From positions 3,410,001-3,474,000 of the forward strand of contig NZ_CP029187.1 in the NCBI RefSeq assembly GCF_003097535.1: a stretch of 64,000 nt of DNA. Reading direction: 5' to 3'. Source of the stretch: Flavobacterium pallidum. GTDB taxonomy: Bacteria; Bacteroidota; Bacteroidia; Flavobacteriales; Flavobacteriaceae. Below are positions 41,475 through 50,916 of this stretch, in pieces (position 1 is the first letter of the stretch; each line of letters starts with the position of its first letter). The position numbers were made by a program, and so were the translations under genes. Below the pieces are notes generated by a model. It had not been told where the DNA came from and ran no database searches. It saw only the letters and a program-made list of their open reading frames with translations.

Positions 41475-42659
41475 ATGAAAGAAGATTTTTTAAAATACCA
41501 GGCTCAAACCTCCCCTTACCCACTCGGAATGGAAGTTTCCCACGCTGATGGTTCCTATATATATGACACTCAAGGAAAAAAATACCTTGACTTTGTCGCC
41601 GGTGTTTCAGCCATACCGCTTGGACATTGCAACAAGCGCGTAAATGATGCGATTAAGGATCAGCTTGACAAATATTCCCATGTTATGGTTTATGGTGAAT
41701 ATGCACAAAGTCCGGCAGTTGAATATTGTAAATTACTGGTAAAACATTTACCAGCTACATTAGACAAAGTATACCTTGTGAATTCAGGTACAGAAGCCAC
41801 GGAAGGTGCCTTAAAACTTGCCCGTCGCGTCACGGGCCGCAGCCAGTTGATTTCATGCTACAATGCCTATCACGGCAATACGATGGGTTCGATGAGCGTC
41901 ATGGGTTTTGAGGAACGCAAACAAATCTTCCGCCCTTTAATTCCTGATGTTGATTTTATTACTTTCAACAATGAATCCGATTTAGAAAAAATCACTGAGA
42001 AAACTGCAGGCGTTATACTGGAAAGCATTCAGGGCGGCGCAGGATTCATCCAGCCTGAAAATGGTTTTTTAAGAAACGTACGTGAACGATGCACTGAAGT
42101 AGGTGCCATCATGATCGTCGACGAAATACAACCCGGTTTCGGCCGCACCGGAAAACTCTTCGGTTTTGAAAACTACGATGCCATTCCTGACGTAATTATA
42201 ATAGGAAAAGGAATGGGCGGCGGCATGCCCGTCGGTGGTTTCGTAGCGTCTTCAGCAATGATGGATTTATTGAGCCATGACCCGAAACTCGGACACATTA
42301 CGACTTTCGGCGGACATCCTGTCATAGCGGCAGCCTGCCTCGCTACATTACGTGAAATCACTGAAACCGCGCTGATGCCAGAGGCATTGCAAAAAGAAAC
42401 CTTAATCCGGTCACTTTTGGTACATCCTTTGATAACAGAGATAAGGGGAAAAGGACTGATGCTTGCCGCGATGACTCCAACCCCGGACATTACAGACAAA
42501 GTTATTTTACGTTGCCAGGACAAAGGTTTGATCTTATTCTGGCTGCTCTTTGAAGGACGCGCCATCAGGATTACACCGCCTTTGACGATTTCGGAAGATG
42601 AAATCCGGGAAGGCTGCGCGATTCTATTGGAAACGCTTGATGAAATTAATAATGGTTAA
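41475..42659 (+). CDS. Class III pyridoxal-phosphate aminotransferase
   Basis: A 394-aa aspartate aminotransferase-family enzyme of fold type I, class III. Seen: VNSGTEATEGALKLARRVTGR, SCYNAYHGNT, IVDEIQPGFGRTG with Asp216, and the PLP lysine Lys245 in IIIGKGMGGGMPVGGFVAS, then GHITTFGGHPVIAAACLA. It could be an acetylornithine, GABA or other omega-transaminase; motifs do not decide. It closely follows the OstA-like gene. Cytoplasmic. Confidence 0.9.
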   Translation: MKEDFLKYQAQTSPYPLGMEVSHADGSYIYDTQGKKYLDFVAGVSAIPLGHCNKRVNDAIKDQLDKYSHVMVYGEYAQSPAVEYCKLLVKHLPATLDKVYLVNSGTEATEGALKLARRVTGRSQLISCYNAYHGNTMGSMSVMGFEERKQIFRPLIPDVDFITFNNESDLEKITEKTAGVILESIQGGAGFIQPENGFLRNVRERCTEVGAIMIVDEIQPGFGRTGKLFGFENYDAIPDVIIIGKGMGGGMPVGGFVASSAMMDLLSHDPKLGHITTFGGHPVIAAACLATLREITETALMPEALQKETLIRSLLVHPLITEIRGKGLMLAAMTPTPDITDKVILRCQDKGLILFWLLFEGRAIRITPPLTISEDEIREGCAILLETLDEINNG

Positions 42660-42801
42660 CCCGCAACCAATTCCTATCATTGCGCATCATTATTAATGAA
42701 ACGGCATTGTTAATTAAGTTGTTCACAACAATACTTTCCAAAACCAAAACCAACAATAACGTTAGCTATTTTTAGTTAGGATAATTTTAAAGATAAACAG
42801 T

Positions 42802-44196
42802 ATGCAATTAAGCAACGAAGAAGAAGACTACAATTTATCCTTATCAAAATTCGAATCCATGTTGAAAACCAACAAGGTATTGTTTTTTGACTCAGAGGAA
42901 TTTGAAGAAATCATCCTTCATTACCTCGATATGGGTAAAGCGTCTTTAGCAAAAAAAGCCTTAAAATTAGCACTGGAGCAGCATCCCAAATCCACAGGCC
43001 TGAAACTTGTGCAGGTAGAAATGCTGGTCTACGATGATAAATTGGACACCGCTGAAAAGTTATTGAACGAACTTTTTGCAATTGAACCACACAACGAAGA
43101 AATCTACATCCAGAAAGCCAGCATTTACTCAAAAAGGGATGATCACGAAAAAGCAGTGGAATTCCTGAAAACCGCCTTACAATATACCGATGATTATGCC
43201 GATGTGTACAACTTAATGGGCATGGAATACCTGTTTATGGACAACCTCGAAATGGCAAAAGACAGTTTCATCCGCTGCCTTGAAGAGGATTTCGAAGACC
43301 AGGCCGCATTGTACAATGTCGTATACTGCTTTGAGTTCCTTGACCAAAACCAGGAAGCCATTGATTATTTAGCCAAATACATTGAAAGAAATCCATACAG
43401 TGAAATTGCCTGGCACCAAACCGGCAGATTGCATTATGGATTGAAACAATACGAGCAGGCGTTGCGGGCGTTTGATTACGCCACATTGATTGACGATGAA
43501 TTCCTCGGCGCTTTCATGGAAAAGGCAAAATCTTTGGAAAGGCTCAAACGTTACGAAGATGCTATCGAAGCCTATAACAGGACCATTGAGCTTGAAGATC
43601 CTACCTCTTATGCTTTGCTCCGTATCGGAAAATGCCACGAAAGATTGGGCAACAAGGCCTTGGCATTGAAGTTTTTCAATAAAACCGTGCATGAAGACCC
43701 GCTTTTGGATAAAGGCTGGATTGCGATTACTGATTTTTATGTACGCCTTAAAAATTACCAAAAAGCATTATTCTATGTCAATAAAGCACTGAATATCGAC
43801 AACCAGAACCGTTTGTACTGGAAACGTTATGCAACCATCAACAAGGAGATGAACTTCTATGAGGAAGCGGAATTCGGTTACAGGAAAGCGGTAGAATTTG
43901 GCGATACGGAACTCGACACCTGGTTGTTTTGGGTGGATATCCTGCAATTCCTCGGCGAATTTGAAACCGCTATAGACACATTGCTTCAGGCTTCGGAATT
44001 TTATACTGATGCATACGAAGTCGAATACCGCCTCGCCGGACTCTATTTCATGCTGCATGAAGATACGAAGGGTAAATTTCATATTGCCAATGCATTGCGC
44101 AGCAGTTTCGAAAACCATGTCATGCTCGAAGAACTTTTCCCGGTGATCTGGACGCGCAAAATAGTGCAGAATGCCATTAATAAACACCGTAAGTAA
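42802..44196 (+). CDS. Tetratricopeptide repeat protein
   Basis: A 464-aa soluble protein made almost entirely of TPR units (for example NEEIYIQKASIYSKRDDHEKAVEFLKTALQY, DVYNLMGMEYLFMDNLEMAKDSFIRCLEE, EIAWHQTGRLHYGLKQYEQALRAFDYAT, YALLRIGKCHERLGNKALALKFFNKTV), about ten in all. It probably acts as a cytoplasmic scaffold. No signal peptide is seen. The same family of TPR proteins is widespread in flavobacteria. A 12-bp stem terminator follows, at 44218-44257, so it is a separate transcript from aroE. Confidence 0.88.
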   Translation: MQLSNEEEDYNLSLSKFESMLKTNKVLFFDSEEFEEIILHYLDMGKASLAKKALKLALEQHPKSTGLKLVQVEMLVYDDKLDTAEKLLNELFAIEPHNEEIYIQKASIYSKRDDHEKAVEFLKTALQYTDDYADVYNLMGMEYLFMDNLEMAKDSFIRCLEEDFEDQAALYNVVYCFEFLDQNQEAIDYLAKYIERNPYSEIAWHQTGRLHYGLKQYEQALRAFDYATLIDDEFLGAFMEKAKSLERLKRYEDAIEAYNRTIELEDPTSYALLRIGKCHERLGNKALALKFFNKTVHEDPLLDKGWIAITDFYVRLKNYQKALFYVNKALNIDNQNRLYWKRYATINKEMNFYEEAEFGYRKAVEFGDTELDTWLFWVDILQFLGEFETAIDTLLQASEFYTDAYEVEYRLAGLYFMLHEDTKGKFHIANALRSSFENHVMLEELFPVIWTRKIVQNAINKHRK

Positions 44197-44217
44197 TTAT
44201 TTTTTATACATAGTGAG

Positions 44218-44257
44218 CTATTCTTTGGCCGGCCAATGCCAAAGAATAGTTTTTTTA
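44218..44257 (+). terminator. Rho-independent terminator after the TPR gene
   Basis: CTATTCTTTGGC (44218-44229), loop CGGCCAAT, GCCAAAGAATAG (44238-44249), then eight T (44250-44257). The 12-bp stem is perfect. A longer aroE reading frame would start inside it, so the later ATG at 44269 is the right start. Confidence 0.92.
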
Positions 44258-44268
44258 TACCCAATACC

Positions 44269-45012
44269 ATGTCAGATTTCAGGCAGTTCGGACTCATAGG
44301 AAGGAATATCGATTATTCTTTTTCCAAAGCTTATTTCACGGAAAAATTCCGCAGCGAAGGCCTTGAAGGCAACACTTACGAAAACTTCGACATTGCCGAT
44401 ATCACCGGTTTTCAGGATATTATTGAAAATAATCCTGACCTGAGCGGACTTAACGTAACCATTCCCTACAAAGAAACTGTCATGCCTTTTTTAGATAAAT
44501 TATCGAAGAAAGCCAAAGCCATCGGCGCAGTAAATACGATTAAATTCACCAAAAAAGGCAAGCTCAAAGGCTACAACACAGATTGGTTCGGCTTCACAAA
44601 ATCCATAGCACCATTGTTAAAAACGGAACATAAAAAAGCATTGATTTTAGGAACTGGAGGCGCATCGAAAGCCGTTGCGTTTGCATTGGAAAAACTCGGT
44701 ATCGGATATATTTTTGTCTCCCGAAACGAAGGCAGGAATACCATTACTTATGAGCAGCTTTCGCCCTACATGATGTCCGAATATTTAGTGGTAATCAATT
44801 GCACGCCTTTAGGCACAAGCCCGGATATTAATGCGTTTCCAGATGTTCCTTACGAATACTTCACCCCTGAACATATCGCTTACGACCTGATTTACAACCC
44901 GTCAGAAACAACATTCCTCGCCAAAGCGGCTGCGTTGGGAGCCACCACAAAAAATGGCCATGACATGCTTATTTTCCAGGCAGAAAAGGCATGGGAAATC
45001 TGGAATTCCTAA
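44269..45012 (+). CDS. aroE: Shikimate dehydrogenase
   Basis: A 247-aa NADPH-dependent enzyme reducing 3-dehydroshikimate to shikimate in the chorismate pathway. Seen: FGLIGRNIDYSFSKAYF (substrate loop), LNVTIPYKET with catalytic Lys68, AIGAVNTI, GYNTDWFGF with Asp105, the NADP loop LGTGGASKAVAFAL, and NCTPLGTSPD; the family signature order is normal. The ATG at 44269 is chosen because an upstream ATG at 44236 lies within the terminator hairpin. Cytoplasmic. Confidence 0.95.
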   Translation: MSDFRQFGLIGRNIDYSFSKAYFTEKFRSEGLEGNTYENFDIADITGFQDIIENNPDLSGLNVTIPYKETVMPFLDKLSKKAKAIGAVNTIKFTKKGKLKGYNTDWFGFTKSIAPLLKTEHKKALILGTGGASKAVAFALEKLGIGYIFVSRNEGRNTITYEQLSPYMMSEYLVVINCTPLGTSPDINAFPDVPYEYFTPEHIAYDLIYNPSETTFLAKAAALGATTKNGHDMLIFQAEKAWEIWNS

Positions 45013-45085
45013 ACTGATTATTTTTTCTTCGTGTTTGAAATTTTAATGAAATACGGGCTTTTCCGCTTTTATATCAAGGTTTTTC

Positions 45086-45116
45086 TTTGAATTTCGGTCT
45101 GCCTTTATTACCTTAC
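45086..45116 (+). promoter_or_regulatory. Promoter of the DUF349 gene
   Basis: TTTG (45086-45089), exactly 19 nt, TACCTTAC (45109-45116). The ATG at 45153 is 36 nt downstream. One mismatch in the -7 box. Confidence 0.6.
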
Positions 45117-45152
45117 GCCCTCAAAAATTACGAACGTTATACATTTTAAAAA

Positions 45153-47504
45153 ATGTTAGAAGAAAAGAATGACAACCTGCACGATGCAGACGGAAGTACA
45201 GAAAATCACAATCAGGATGCCGCACATGCTGAGAACGGTGACTCTGAAACAATGAGCGAATCAGTTGGAAACCAAGAAAATGAAGCAACTGAATCTGACG
45301 AATCTTTAGGCGAAGCGATTGTCGCTGAACACGAAAATGGCGAAGCCCATGAAGAGGAACCTGCAGATTATGACCGTGAATTAGATAAAAATGTAAAATA
45401 CGAGGCGCCTGCTGCTGAAGAAGCGGTGGAGAAATCAGCGGATGCTGATCAGCCGAAAACAGCAAATGACGCCGCCCAAACAATTGGAAATTCTTTGGAA
45501 GATGCCATTGTAGCCGAACATGAAAATGGCGAATCAGATCATGAGGAGCCCATTGTCGAAGCACACGCAAATATTGAAAAAGAACTGGTTGCTGAAACTG
45601 AAGCCGAACCTGCTTCTGACGATTCTGCAGAAACTCCTGTAAATGGTTTGCCAATTGACAGCCTTATAGGTACTGCCCAATCTGATGATGACCAGGCTGC
45701 AGTTAATGCCATTGCCGAAACCAACGCCGAAGAAGGAGAAGACGAAACACTTGCGGCACGCCATGACATCCCGATGGAAGATTACGAAGCGATGCCCATG
45801 GACAAACTCGTTGCAGCACTGGAAACATTGGTTGCCATCGAAAAAGTGATGTCAGTAAAAGACCACGTGGAGCAGATCAGGACGGCTTTCCTTTCAAAAT
45901 ACAATCATTTTATAGACGAGAAAAAAGAAGAATTTCTCGCAGAGAACCCTGATACCACTGAAGAATTCCATTATCATTACCCGCTGAAGTCAAAATTTGA
46001 TGCCTTATACAATCAATTCCGTGACAAGCGAAATGTGCATTTTAAGAGCCTTCAGAATAATCTACAGGCGAATCTTGACAAAAGGCTTGCCATCGTAAAC
46101 GAGTTGAAGGAATTGATCAATCCGCAGGAAAACATCAAGGATACGCTGAAACATTTTAACGAACTGCGTGACCGCTGGAAAAATGCGGGTCCAATCCCGA
46201 AAGACAAATACAACCACGTTTGGAATAATTATCATTTCCATCTTGAAAATTTCTATGATTACCTGCATCTTGACCGTGATGCGAGGGATCTGGATTTCAA
46301 GCACAATCTGGCGCAAAAACTTAAAATCATTGCCCGCACGGAAGAATTGGTCAATGAGGCAGATGTGAATAAAGCGTTTCGTGAATTGCAGGATTTGCAT
46401 AAAATCTGGAAAGAGGACATTGGGCCGGTTTCCAAAGACTATCGCGAAGAGGTCTGGAACCGTTTTTCTGCATTAACCAAACAAATGCACGACAAGCGCG
46501 AACTGATTTTTGAAGGCCAAAGGGAAAGGGAAAACCAAAACCTGGCTAAAAAGAAAGACATTATTTCCAAAATAGAAGCTTTAGCACAGGAAAAAATGTC
46601 CGCTCACGCTTCATGGCAAGGGCAGGTTGAAAAAGTGGAAGCCCTGCGCAACGAGTTTTTCTCTGCTGGAAAAGTCCCTACAGAAGTCAACGAGGAAACA
46701 TGGTCAGCGTTTAAAACGGCGGTGCGTAACTTCAATGCGCTGAAAAACTCTTTTTATAAGGACATCAAAAAAGACCAGAACGATAACCTGAGCAAAAAAC
46801 AGGCTTTGGTAGAGCGGGCTAAAGCACTTCAGGAAAGTGAAGATTTTGGAGCTACTACGCCTATCATGAAGCAAATCCAGGAAGAGTGGAAACAGGTCGG
46901 GCACGTGCCTCGGAAATATTCGGATAAAATCTGGAAGGAATTCAAGGATGCCTGCAACCATTATTTCGAGAGGCTGAAAGCACAAAGGAACGAGGCGAAC
47001 GAAGAGGAAATGGAAGCTTTTGAAAAGAAGAAAGCATACATTGACGGCATGAAAGATTTCGAGTTTACCGGAAATCATAAGACTGATCTTGATGCGATTA
47101 AATTGCATATCGAAACCTGGAAAACACTTGGAAAAGTGCCTATGTCAAGGAGACATATTGACGGAAAATTCAATAAAGTTTTGGATGGTTTGTTTGAGAA
47201 ATTGAGCTTAAGCAAGAAAGATACTGACATGATGCGTTTCGCAAACAAGGTTGATCAGCTTTCAGAATCAAACGATACCAGGAAAATCGACAATGAGAAA
47301 ATCTTCCTGATGCGTAAGATTGAGGAGGTACAATCGGAGATATTCCAATTGGAGAACAACATCCAGTTTTTCACCAATACGAAGAATGCGAAAAAGGAAA
47401 ACTCGATCGTGCTTGAAGTAAGGAAGAATATCGAAAAGCACAAAGAAGAATTGTCAGTGCTTAAGGACAAGCTTAAAAAAGTCCGGAGTTTAAATCAGGA
47501 GTAA
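45153..47504 (+). CDS. DUF349 repeat protein with acidic N-terminus
   Basis: A 783-aa cytoplasmic protein. Residues 1 to about 215 are acidic and low complexity, with a near-duplicated motif (SLGEAIVAEHENGEAHEEEP at 51-70, NSLEDAIVAEHENGESDHEEP at 113-133). The remainder is a series of about five helical DUF349 units, each with the W-x-x-x-G signature (DRWKNAGPIPKDKYNHVWNNYH, KIWKEDIGPVSKDYREEVWNRF, EEWKQVGHVPRKYSDKIWKEF, ETWKTLGKVPMSRRHIDGKF), then a coiled coil ending in LKDKLKKVRS. DUF349 proteins are of unknown function; some reports link them to ribosome-associated or stress roles. The promoter at 45086-45116 and terminator at 47526 fit a monocistronic gene. Confidence 0.9.
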   Translation: MLEEKNDNLHDADGSTENHNQDAAHAENGDSETMSESVGNQENEATESDESLGEAIVAEHENGEAHEEEPADYDRELDKNVKYEAPAAEEAVEKSADADQPKTANDAAQTIGNSLEDAIVAEHENGESDHEEPIVEAHANIEKELVAETEAEPASDDSAETPVNGLPIDSLIGTAQSDDDQAAVNAIAETNAEEGEDETLAARHDIPMEDYEAMPMDKLVAALETLVAIEKVMSVKDHVEQIRTAFLSKYNHFIDEKKEEFLAENPDTTEEFHYHYPLKSKFDALYNQFRDKRNVHFKSLQNNLQANLDKRLAIVNELKELINPQENIKDTLKHFNELRDRWKNAGPIPKDKYNHVWNNYHFHLENFYDYLHLDRDARDLDFKHNLAQKLKIIARTEELVNEADVNKAFRELQDLHKIWKEDIGPVSKDYREEVWNRFSALTKQMHDKRELIFEGQRERENQNLAKKKDIISKIEALAQEKMSAHASWQGQVEKVEALRNEFFSAGKVPTEVNEETWSAFKTAVRNFNALKNSFYKDIKKDQNDNLSKKQALVERAKALQESEDFGATTPIMKQIQEEWKQVGHVPRKYSDKIWKEFKDACNHYFERLKAQRNEANEEEMEAFEKKKAYIDGMKDFEFTGNHKTDLDAIKLHIETWKTLGKVPMSRRHIDGKFNKVLDGLFEKLSLSKKDTDMMRFANKVDQLSESNDTRKIDNEKIFLMRKIEEVQSEIFQLENNIQFFTNTKNAKKENSIVLEVRKNIEKHKEELSVLKDKLKKVRSLNQE

Positions 47505-47525
47505 AGAAATTTACGATAACTAAAT

Positions 47526-47562
47526 AAAAAAAATCCCGTTCAACAGTTGAACGGGATTTTTT
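47526..47562. terminator. Bidirectional Rho-independent terminator
   Basis: AAATCCCGTTCAA, loop CAG, TTGAACGGGATTT, flanked by A and T runs on either side, so it can stop transcription from both the DUF349 gene (plus) and the permease gene (minus). Stem 13 bp, perfect. Confidence 0.92.
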
Positions 47563-47575
47563 ATAAGCAACCATA

Positions 47576-49033
47576 TCAGGCTACTTTCTTATTCATAAAG
47601 ATGTAATAAACCGGAACGCCTAAACCGACAATAATCAGTCCTGCGGTAGTATTTACCGTATCGAAAATCAACAGCGCAACGCAAATTGCAGCCGTTACAA
47701 GAATATACAATACCGGGATAACAGGATATCCGAAAGCTTTGTAAGGCCGTTCCGCGTCGGGCTCTTTTTTCCTCAGGATGAAAATGCCGTAAATCGTCAG
47801 CATGTAAAACAACAGCGACGCAAAAGTGCAATAATTGACCAAATCATTATACCGCCCTGAAATACACAACACACACGCCCATAAGCACTGAAACCAAAGT
47901 GCTTTCGCCGGAACATCATGCTTATTAAGTTCGCCTGCCTTTTTAAAGAACAAGCCGTCTTTTGACATCGCATAGAAAAGTCGGCCGCCGGAAAGCACCA
48001 ATCCGCTGTTACAACCGAAGGTGGAAACCATAATCAGTCCGGCCATCACAAACACCCCTATATTTCCCATAATGACGCTTGCCGCGGCGGCACCGACACG
48101 CTCCTGATCTGCAAATTTTATGCCTTTTTCGATGACCGTCGCACCTTCTGCAATACCATCTACAGGCAATAAAGACATGTAGGCAATATTGGCAAGGATA
48201 TAAATCACAGTGACGATCAAAGTCCCCAAGAACAAACTGCGCGGTATATTTTTCTGCGGTTCTTTAATCTCTCCGGCAATGAAAGTAACGTTGTTCCAGG
48301 CATCACTAGAAAAAAGAGGGTTGATGATGGTGGCCCCCATCACACCTATAAGTGCAAAACCGGTCAATTCAGTCACAGATAACACTTTCCCGTCGACCTT
48401 ATCAACGATAGTGCGTGTGGCATGCCACATATCTGTGAAATTCTCCGAAATGATATTTGTTTTCAGTCCGAAATACAATCCCAGGATAATGATTGAAAAC
48501 AATGCAATGAGTTTTGCTGACGTAAACACGACCTGGATGGTCTTACCGGTTTTCACACCTTTGGTGTTGATATACGTGAGCAAGACCACGCTTGCCATCG
48601 CCAAAACCTGTTTGTATGTAAAATCCCAACTTTCGCCAATAGCAAAAATTTTGATGTTGAGTTCTGGAAAAAAGACCGCCGTATATTTCGCAAAAGCTAC
48701 AGCTACTGCGGCAATAACGCCGGTTTGTATTACCGTAAAAACGGTCCAGCCGTAAAGAAACGAAACCATCCGGCCGTAGGCACGCTGAATGTAAACGAAT
48801 TGCCCGCCGGCCTTTGGCATCATGCCTGCCAACTCGCCGTAACTCAGCGCGGCGGTCATCGTAAGCAAACCTGTAACGAGCCATAACACCAGGATCCATG
48901 CTGCGGAGCCTATGTCTTTGGCCATGGTCGATGTGACAATAAAAATTCCCGAACCGATCATTGATCCGGCTACGATGCTCGTGGCATCAAACAAGCCCAG
49001 CGTTCGTTGTAAATGGTGTTTTGTTTCAGACAT
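47576..49033 (-). CDS. APC-superfamily amino acid permease
   Basis: A 485-aa protein with about twelve membrane segments, typical of APC transporters. Seen: ATSIVAGSMIGSGIFIVTS (unwound first-helix GSGIF motif), TMTAALSYGELAGMMPKAGGQFVYIQRAYGRMVSFLYGW, EIKEPQKNIPRSLFLGTLIVTVIYILAN, and CNSGLVLSGGRLFYAMSKDGLFF. It imports or exchanges amino acids across the inner membrane; the substrate is not evident. The following disrupted monooxygenase gene is upstream of it on the same strand. Confidence 0.92.
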   Translation of the reverse strand: MSETKHHLQRTLGLFDATSIVAGSMIGSGIFIVTSTMAKDIGSAAWILVLWLVTGLLTMTAALSYGELAGMMPKAGGQFVYIQRAYGRMVSFLYGWTVFTVIQTGVIAAVAVAFAKYTAVFFPELNIKIFAIGESWDFTYKQVLAMASVVLLTYINTKGVKTGKTIQVVFTSAKLIALFSIIILGLYFGLKTNIISENFTDMWHATRTIVDKVDGKVLSVTELTGFALIGVMGATIINPLFSSDAWNNVTFIAGEIKEPQKNIPRSLFLGTLIVTVIYILANIAYMSLLPVDGIAEGATVIEKGIKFADQERVGAAAASVIMGNIGVFVMAGLIMVSTFGCNSGLVLSGGRLFYAMSKDGLFFKKAGELNKHDVPAKALWFQCLWACVLCISGRYNDLVNYCTFASLLFYMLTIYGIFILRKKEPDAERPYKAFGYPVIPVLYILVTAAICVALLIFDTVNTTAGLIIVGLGVPVYYIFMNKKVA

Positions 49034-49061
49034 GTTTTGGTTTTTGGTTAGTTAATGATTG

Positions 49062-49361
49062 CTATTCAAATCCGTATTGACACTCTACAAGCGCAATCCG
49101 GACTTTATATTTCTTGTACCAATCGCTGCGGTCCAGTTGCTGTGCCAGTTTGTGATCGGTTTGCTGTTTCCAGTTTTTAATAGATTCCAGGTCTTTCCAT
49201 TACGAGACGGTGATGCCGATATCATTCCTTGCAGATTCCATTCCTAAGAAACCCGGCTGTGCTTTCGCCAGTACTTCCATTTTGTCGCCCATCACTTTAC
49301 AACCCTCATGTTCATCGTTCATTTCAGAAGTAAAAATCACTGCGTAATATGGTGGTTTCAT
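49062..49361 (-). pseudogene. Antibiotic-biosynthesis-monooxygenase-family (YqjZ-like) gene with in-frame TAA
   Basis: Translating the minus strand from the ATG at 49361 gives KPPYYAVIFTSEMNDEHEGCKVMGDKMEVLAKAQPGFLGMESARNDIGITVS, a stop TAA (49200-49202), then in the same frame WKDLESIKNWKQQTDHKLAQQLDRSDWYKKYKVRIALVECQYGFE and a TAG at 49062-49064. Together these make one 99-codon ABM-fold protein in which codon 54, a Tyr in VSYW-type homologues, is a stop. Either a recent nonsense mutation, a sequencing error, or stop readthrough explains it. The two halves match the family around the stop, so no frameshift is involved. It lies 28 nt upstream of the permease. Confidence 0.85.
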
Positions 49362-49603
49362 AAATACTTATTTAATGTGCGTTATAAAATAGGCAAAATT
49401 GTAATCCGTTTATAGAATAAATTTTAACAAATTTTACGCTTTTCACGTAATAAAGTAATGTATTCATTTCGTAGGGACCGCATCATCCCCTCCCCTAAGG
49501 AAAAATACAAATTTCCGCAAACATGGCTTTACGGTAAAGACGCAGTTTTTGTTAAATTATAATTTGCCACTATTTACAAAACTTTTAACGCATGACATTT
49601 CTA

Positions 49604-50377
49604 TCAAAACCTTTTCGCCTCATTCCAAAACACATCCATCTCCGCCAATGTCATTTCGCTCAGCGGTTTGCCAATTTCACCGGCTTTGCTTTCAAGGTAT
49701 TGAAATCTTTTGATGAACTTTTTATTGGTACGCTCAAGCGCATCTTCAGGGTTGATGTTTAAAAAACGGGCATAATTGATCATAGAGAAAAGCACGTCCC
49801 CAAACTCACCCTCGATCTTATCGTGGTCACCCGATTGCACTTCTTCAGACAGTTCCTGCAATTCCTCCTGTACCTTATCCCAAACCTGTGATGGTTCTTC
49901 CCAATCAAAACCAACGCCTTTTGCCTTATCCTGGATGCGGCTTGCTTTTACCAATGCAGGCAGGCTTCTCGGAACACCTTCCAAAACGGATTTCTTGCCT
50001 TCCTTAAGTTTCAGTTTCTCCCAGTTTTGCTTGACTTCCTCTTCGTCTTTGACAACCGTATCCGAATAAATGTGGGGATGGCGGTGGATTAGTTTATCAC
50101 AGATTTCATTGCAAACGCCGGCAATGTCAAAGTCGTTGGTCTCGCTTCCGATTTTTGCATAAAAAACGATGTGAAGCAACAAATCACCCAACTCCTTTTT
50201 AACTTCAGGAAGGTTGTTATCCAGGATCGCATCACCGAGTTCATAGGTTTCTTCAATGGTAAGGTGCCGTAAGGATTGCAGCGTCTGTTTCCTGTCCCAC
50301 GGGCATTTTTCCCTTAAATCATCCATGATGTCGAGCAATCTCCCGAACGCCTGTAGCTGTAAATGCCGGTCTGCCAT
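49604..50377 (-). CDS. mazG: Nucleoside triphosphate pyrophosphohydrolase
   Basis: A 257-aa MazG-family enzyme that hydrolyses (d)NTPs to monophosphates and pyrophosphate; in E. coli it also reduces ppGpp-related stress. Two MazG domains are visible: the first with CPWDRKQTLQSLRHLTIEETYELGDAI and KELGDLLLHIVFYAKIG (the EExxE and ExxD metal motifs), the second with VQEELQELSEEVQSGDHDKIEGEFGDVLFSMINYARFL. Length is normal. It follows the DUF5606 gene on the same strand, separated by a terminator-like hairpin at 50402-50436. Confidence 0.95.
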   Translation of the reverse strand: MADRHLQLQAFGRLLDIMDDLREKCPWDRKQTLQSLRHLTIEETYELGDAILDNNLPEVKKELGDLLLHIVFYAKIGSETNDFDIAGVCNEICDKLIHRHPHIYSDTVVKDEEEVKQNWEKLKLKEGKKSVLEGVPRSLPALVKASRIQDKAKGVGFDWEEPSQVWDKVQEELQELSEEVQSGDHDKIEGEFGDVLFSMINYARFLNINPEDALERTNKKFIKRFQYLESKAGEIGKPLSEMTLAEMDVFWNEAKRF

Positions 50378-50401
50378 AAATTTAGTTTTGCATAAAAATA
50401 G

Positions 50402-50436
50402 AAAATCCCGCCACTTGATTTAAATGACGAGATTTT
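50402..50436 (-). terminator. Terminator of the def-DUF5606 unit
   Basis: On the minus strand: AAAATCTCGTCATTT, loop AAATC, AAGTGGCGGGATTTT. About 15 pairs, three of them G-T wobbles, with a weak following T stretch (CTATTTTTA). Confidence 0.7.
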
Positions 50437-50456
50437 ATTTTATAAAAAGATGTTAA

Positions 50457-50882
50457 CTATTCTTCTGCAACCGCTTCTTCTTGTGATTTTACCGGCGCTT
50501 CTTTTGAAACCAATCCTTTTGCCTGGAGCTGGTTGTACCAATTTAAAACTTTTTTGATATCCGAAACGTATACACGGTCTTCATCATAATCCGGAAGGAT
50601 TTCTGCAAAATACGCAACCAGTTTGTCGTTATCTTCTTTGTGGGATAAGGCAGGGCCGTTATCTTCTTTCACTGCGATATTACGCATCACTTCAGCCAGT
50701 GGCTTTTCTTCAGAATGCGTATACATCGATATTTCCGAAAGCAAACTCACATTGCTCCTTAATCCTACGGTAATCTTTTTGCCATCCAGCAGCGATTCCG
50801 CAACGAATCCTGTACGGGTTTGGATTTTTAATGCATATAAACCCGGTTTTCCGGAAATGGCCAATACTTTCTCTAAATTCAT
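50457..50882 (-). CDS. DUF5606 protein
   Basis: A 141-aa cytoplasmic protein (MNLEKVLAISGKPGLYALKIQTRTGFVAESLLDGKKITVGLRSNVSLLSEISMYTH, then PLAEVMRNIAVKEDNGPALSHKEDNDKLVAYFAEILPDYDEDRVYVSDIKKVLNWYNQLQAKG). The family is confined to Bacteroidota and is usually next to peptide deformylase, as here (34 nt downstream of def). Function unknown; the association suggests a link with protein maturation. Confidence 0.9.
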   Translation of the reverse strand: MNLEKVLAISGKPGLYALKIQTRTGFVAESLLDGKKITVGLRSNVSLLSEISMYTHSEEKPLAEVMRNIAVKEDNGPALSHKEDNDKLVAYFAEILPDYDEDRVYVSDIKKVLNWYNQLQAKGLVSKEAPVKSQEEAVAEE

Positions 50883-50916
50883 TTTTTATATGTTAATCGT
50901 TAAATTGGATATATTT

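Noticed and set aside
42700..42780. GTTGTTCACAACAAT inverted repeat before the TPR gene as an operator
   Set aside because: Only five base pairs with a 2-nt centre, not repeated; too weak to call.
44236..44268. Earlier start for aroE at 44236
   Set aside because: The 12-bp stem and T-run at 44218-44257 is a terminator, and AroE begins at MSDFRQFGLIG.
49380..49600. Possible tRNA or small RNA in the gap before mazG
   Set aside because: No cloverleaf, no GTTCGA arm and no terminator-like hairpin; AT-rich and featureless.
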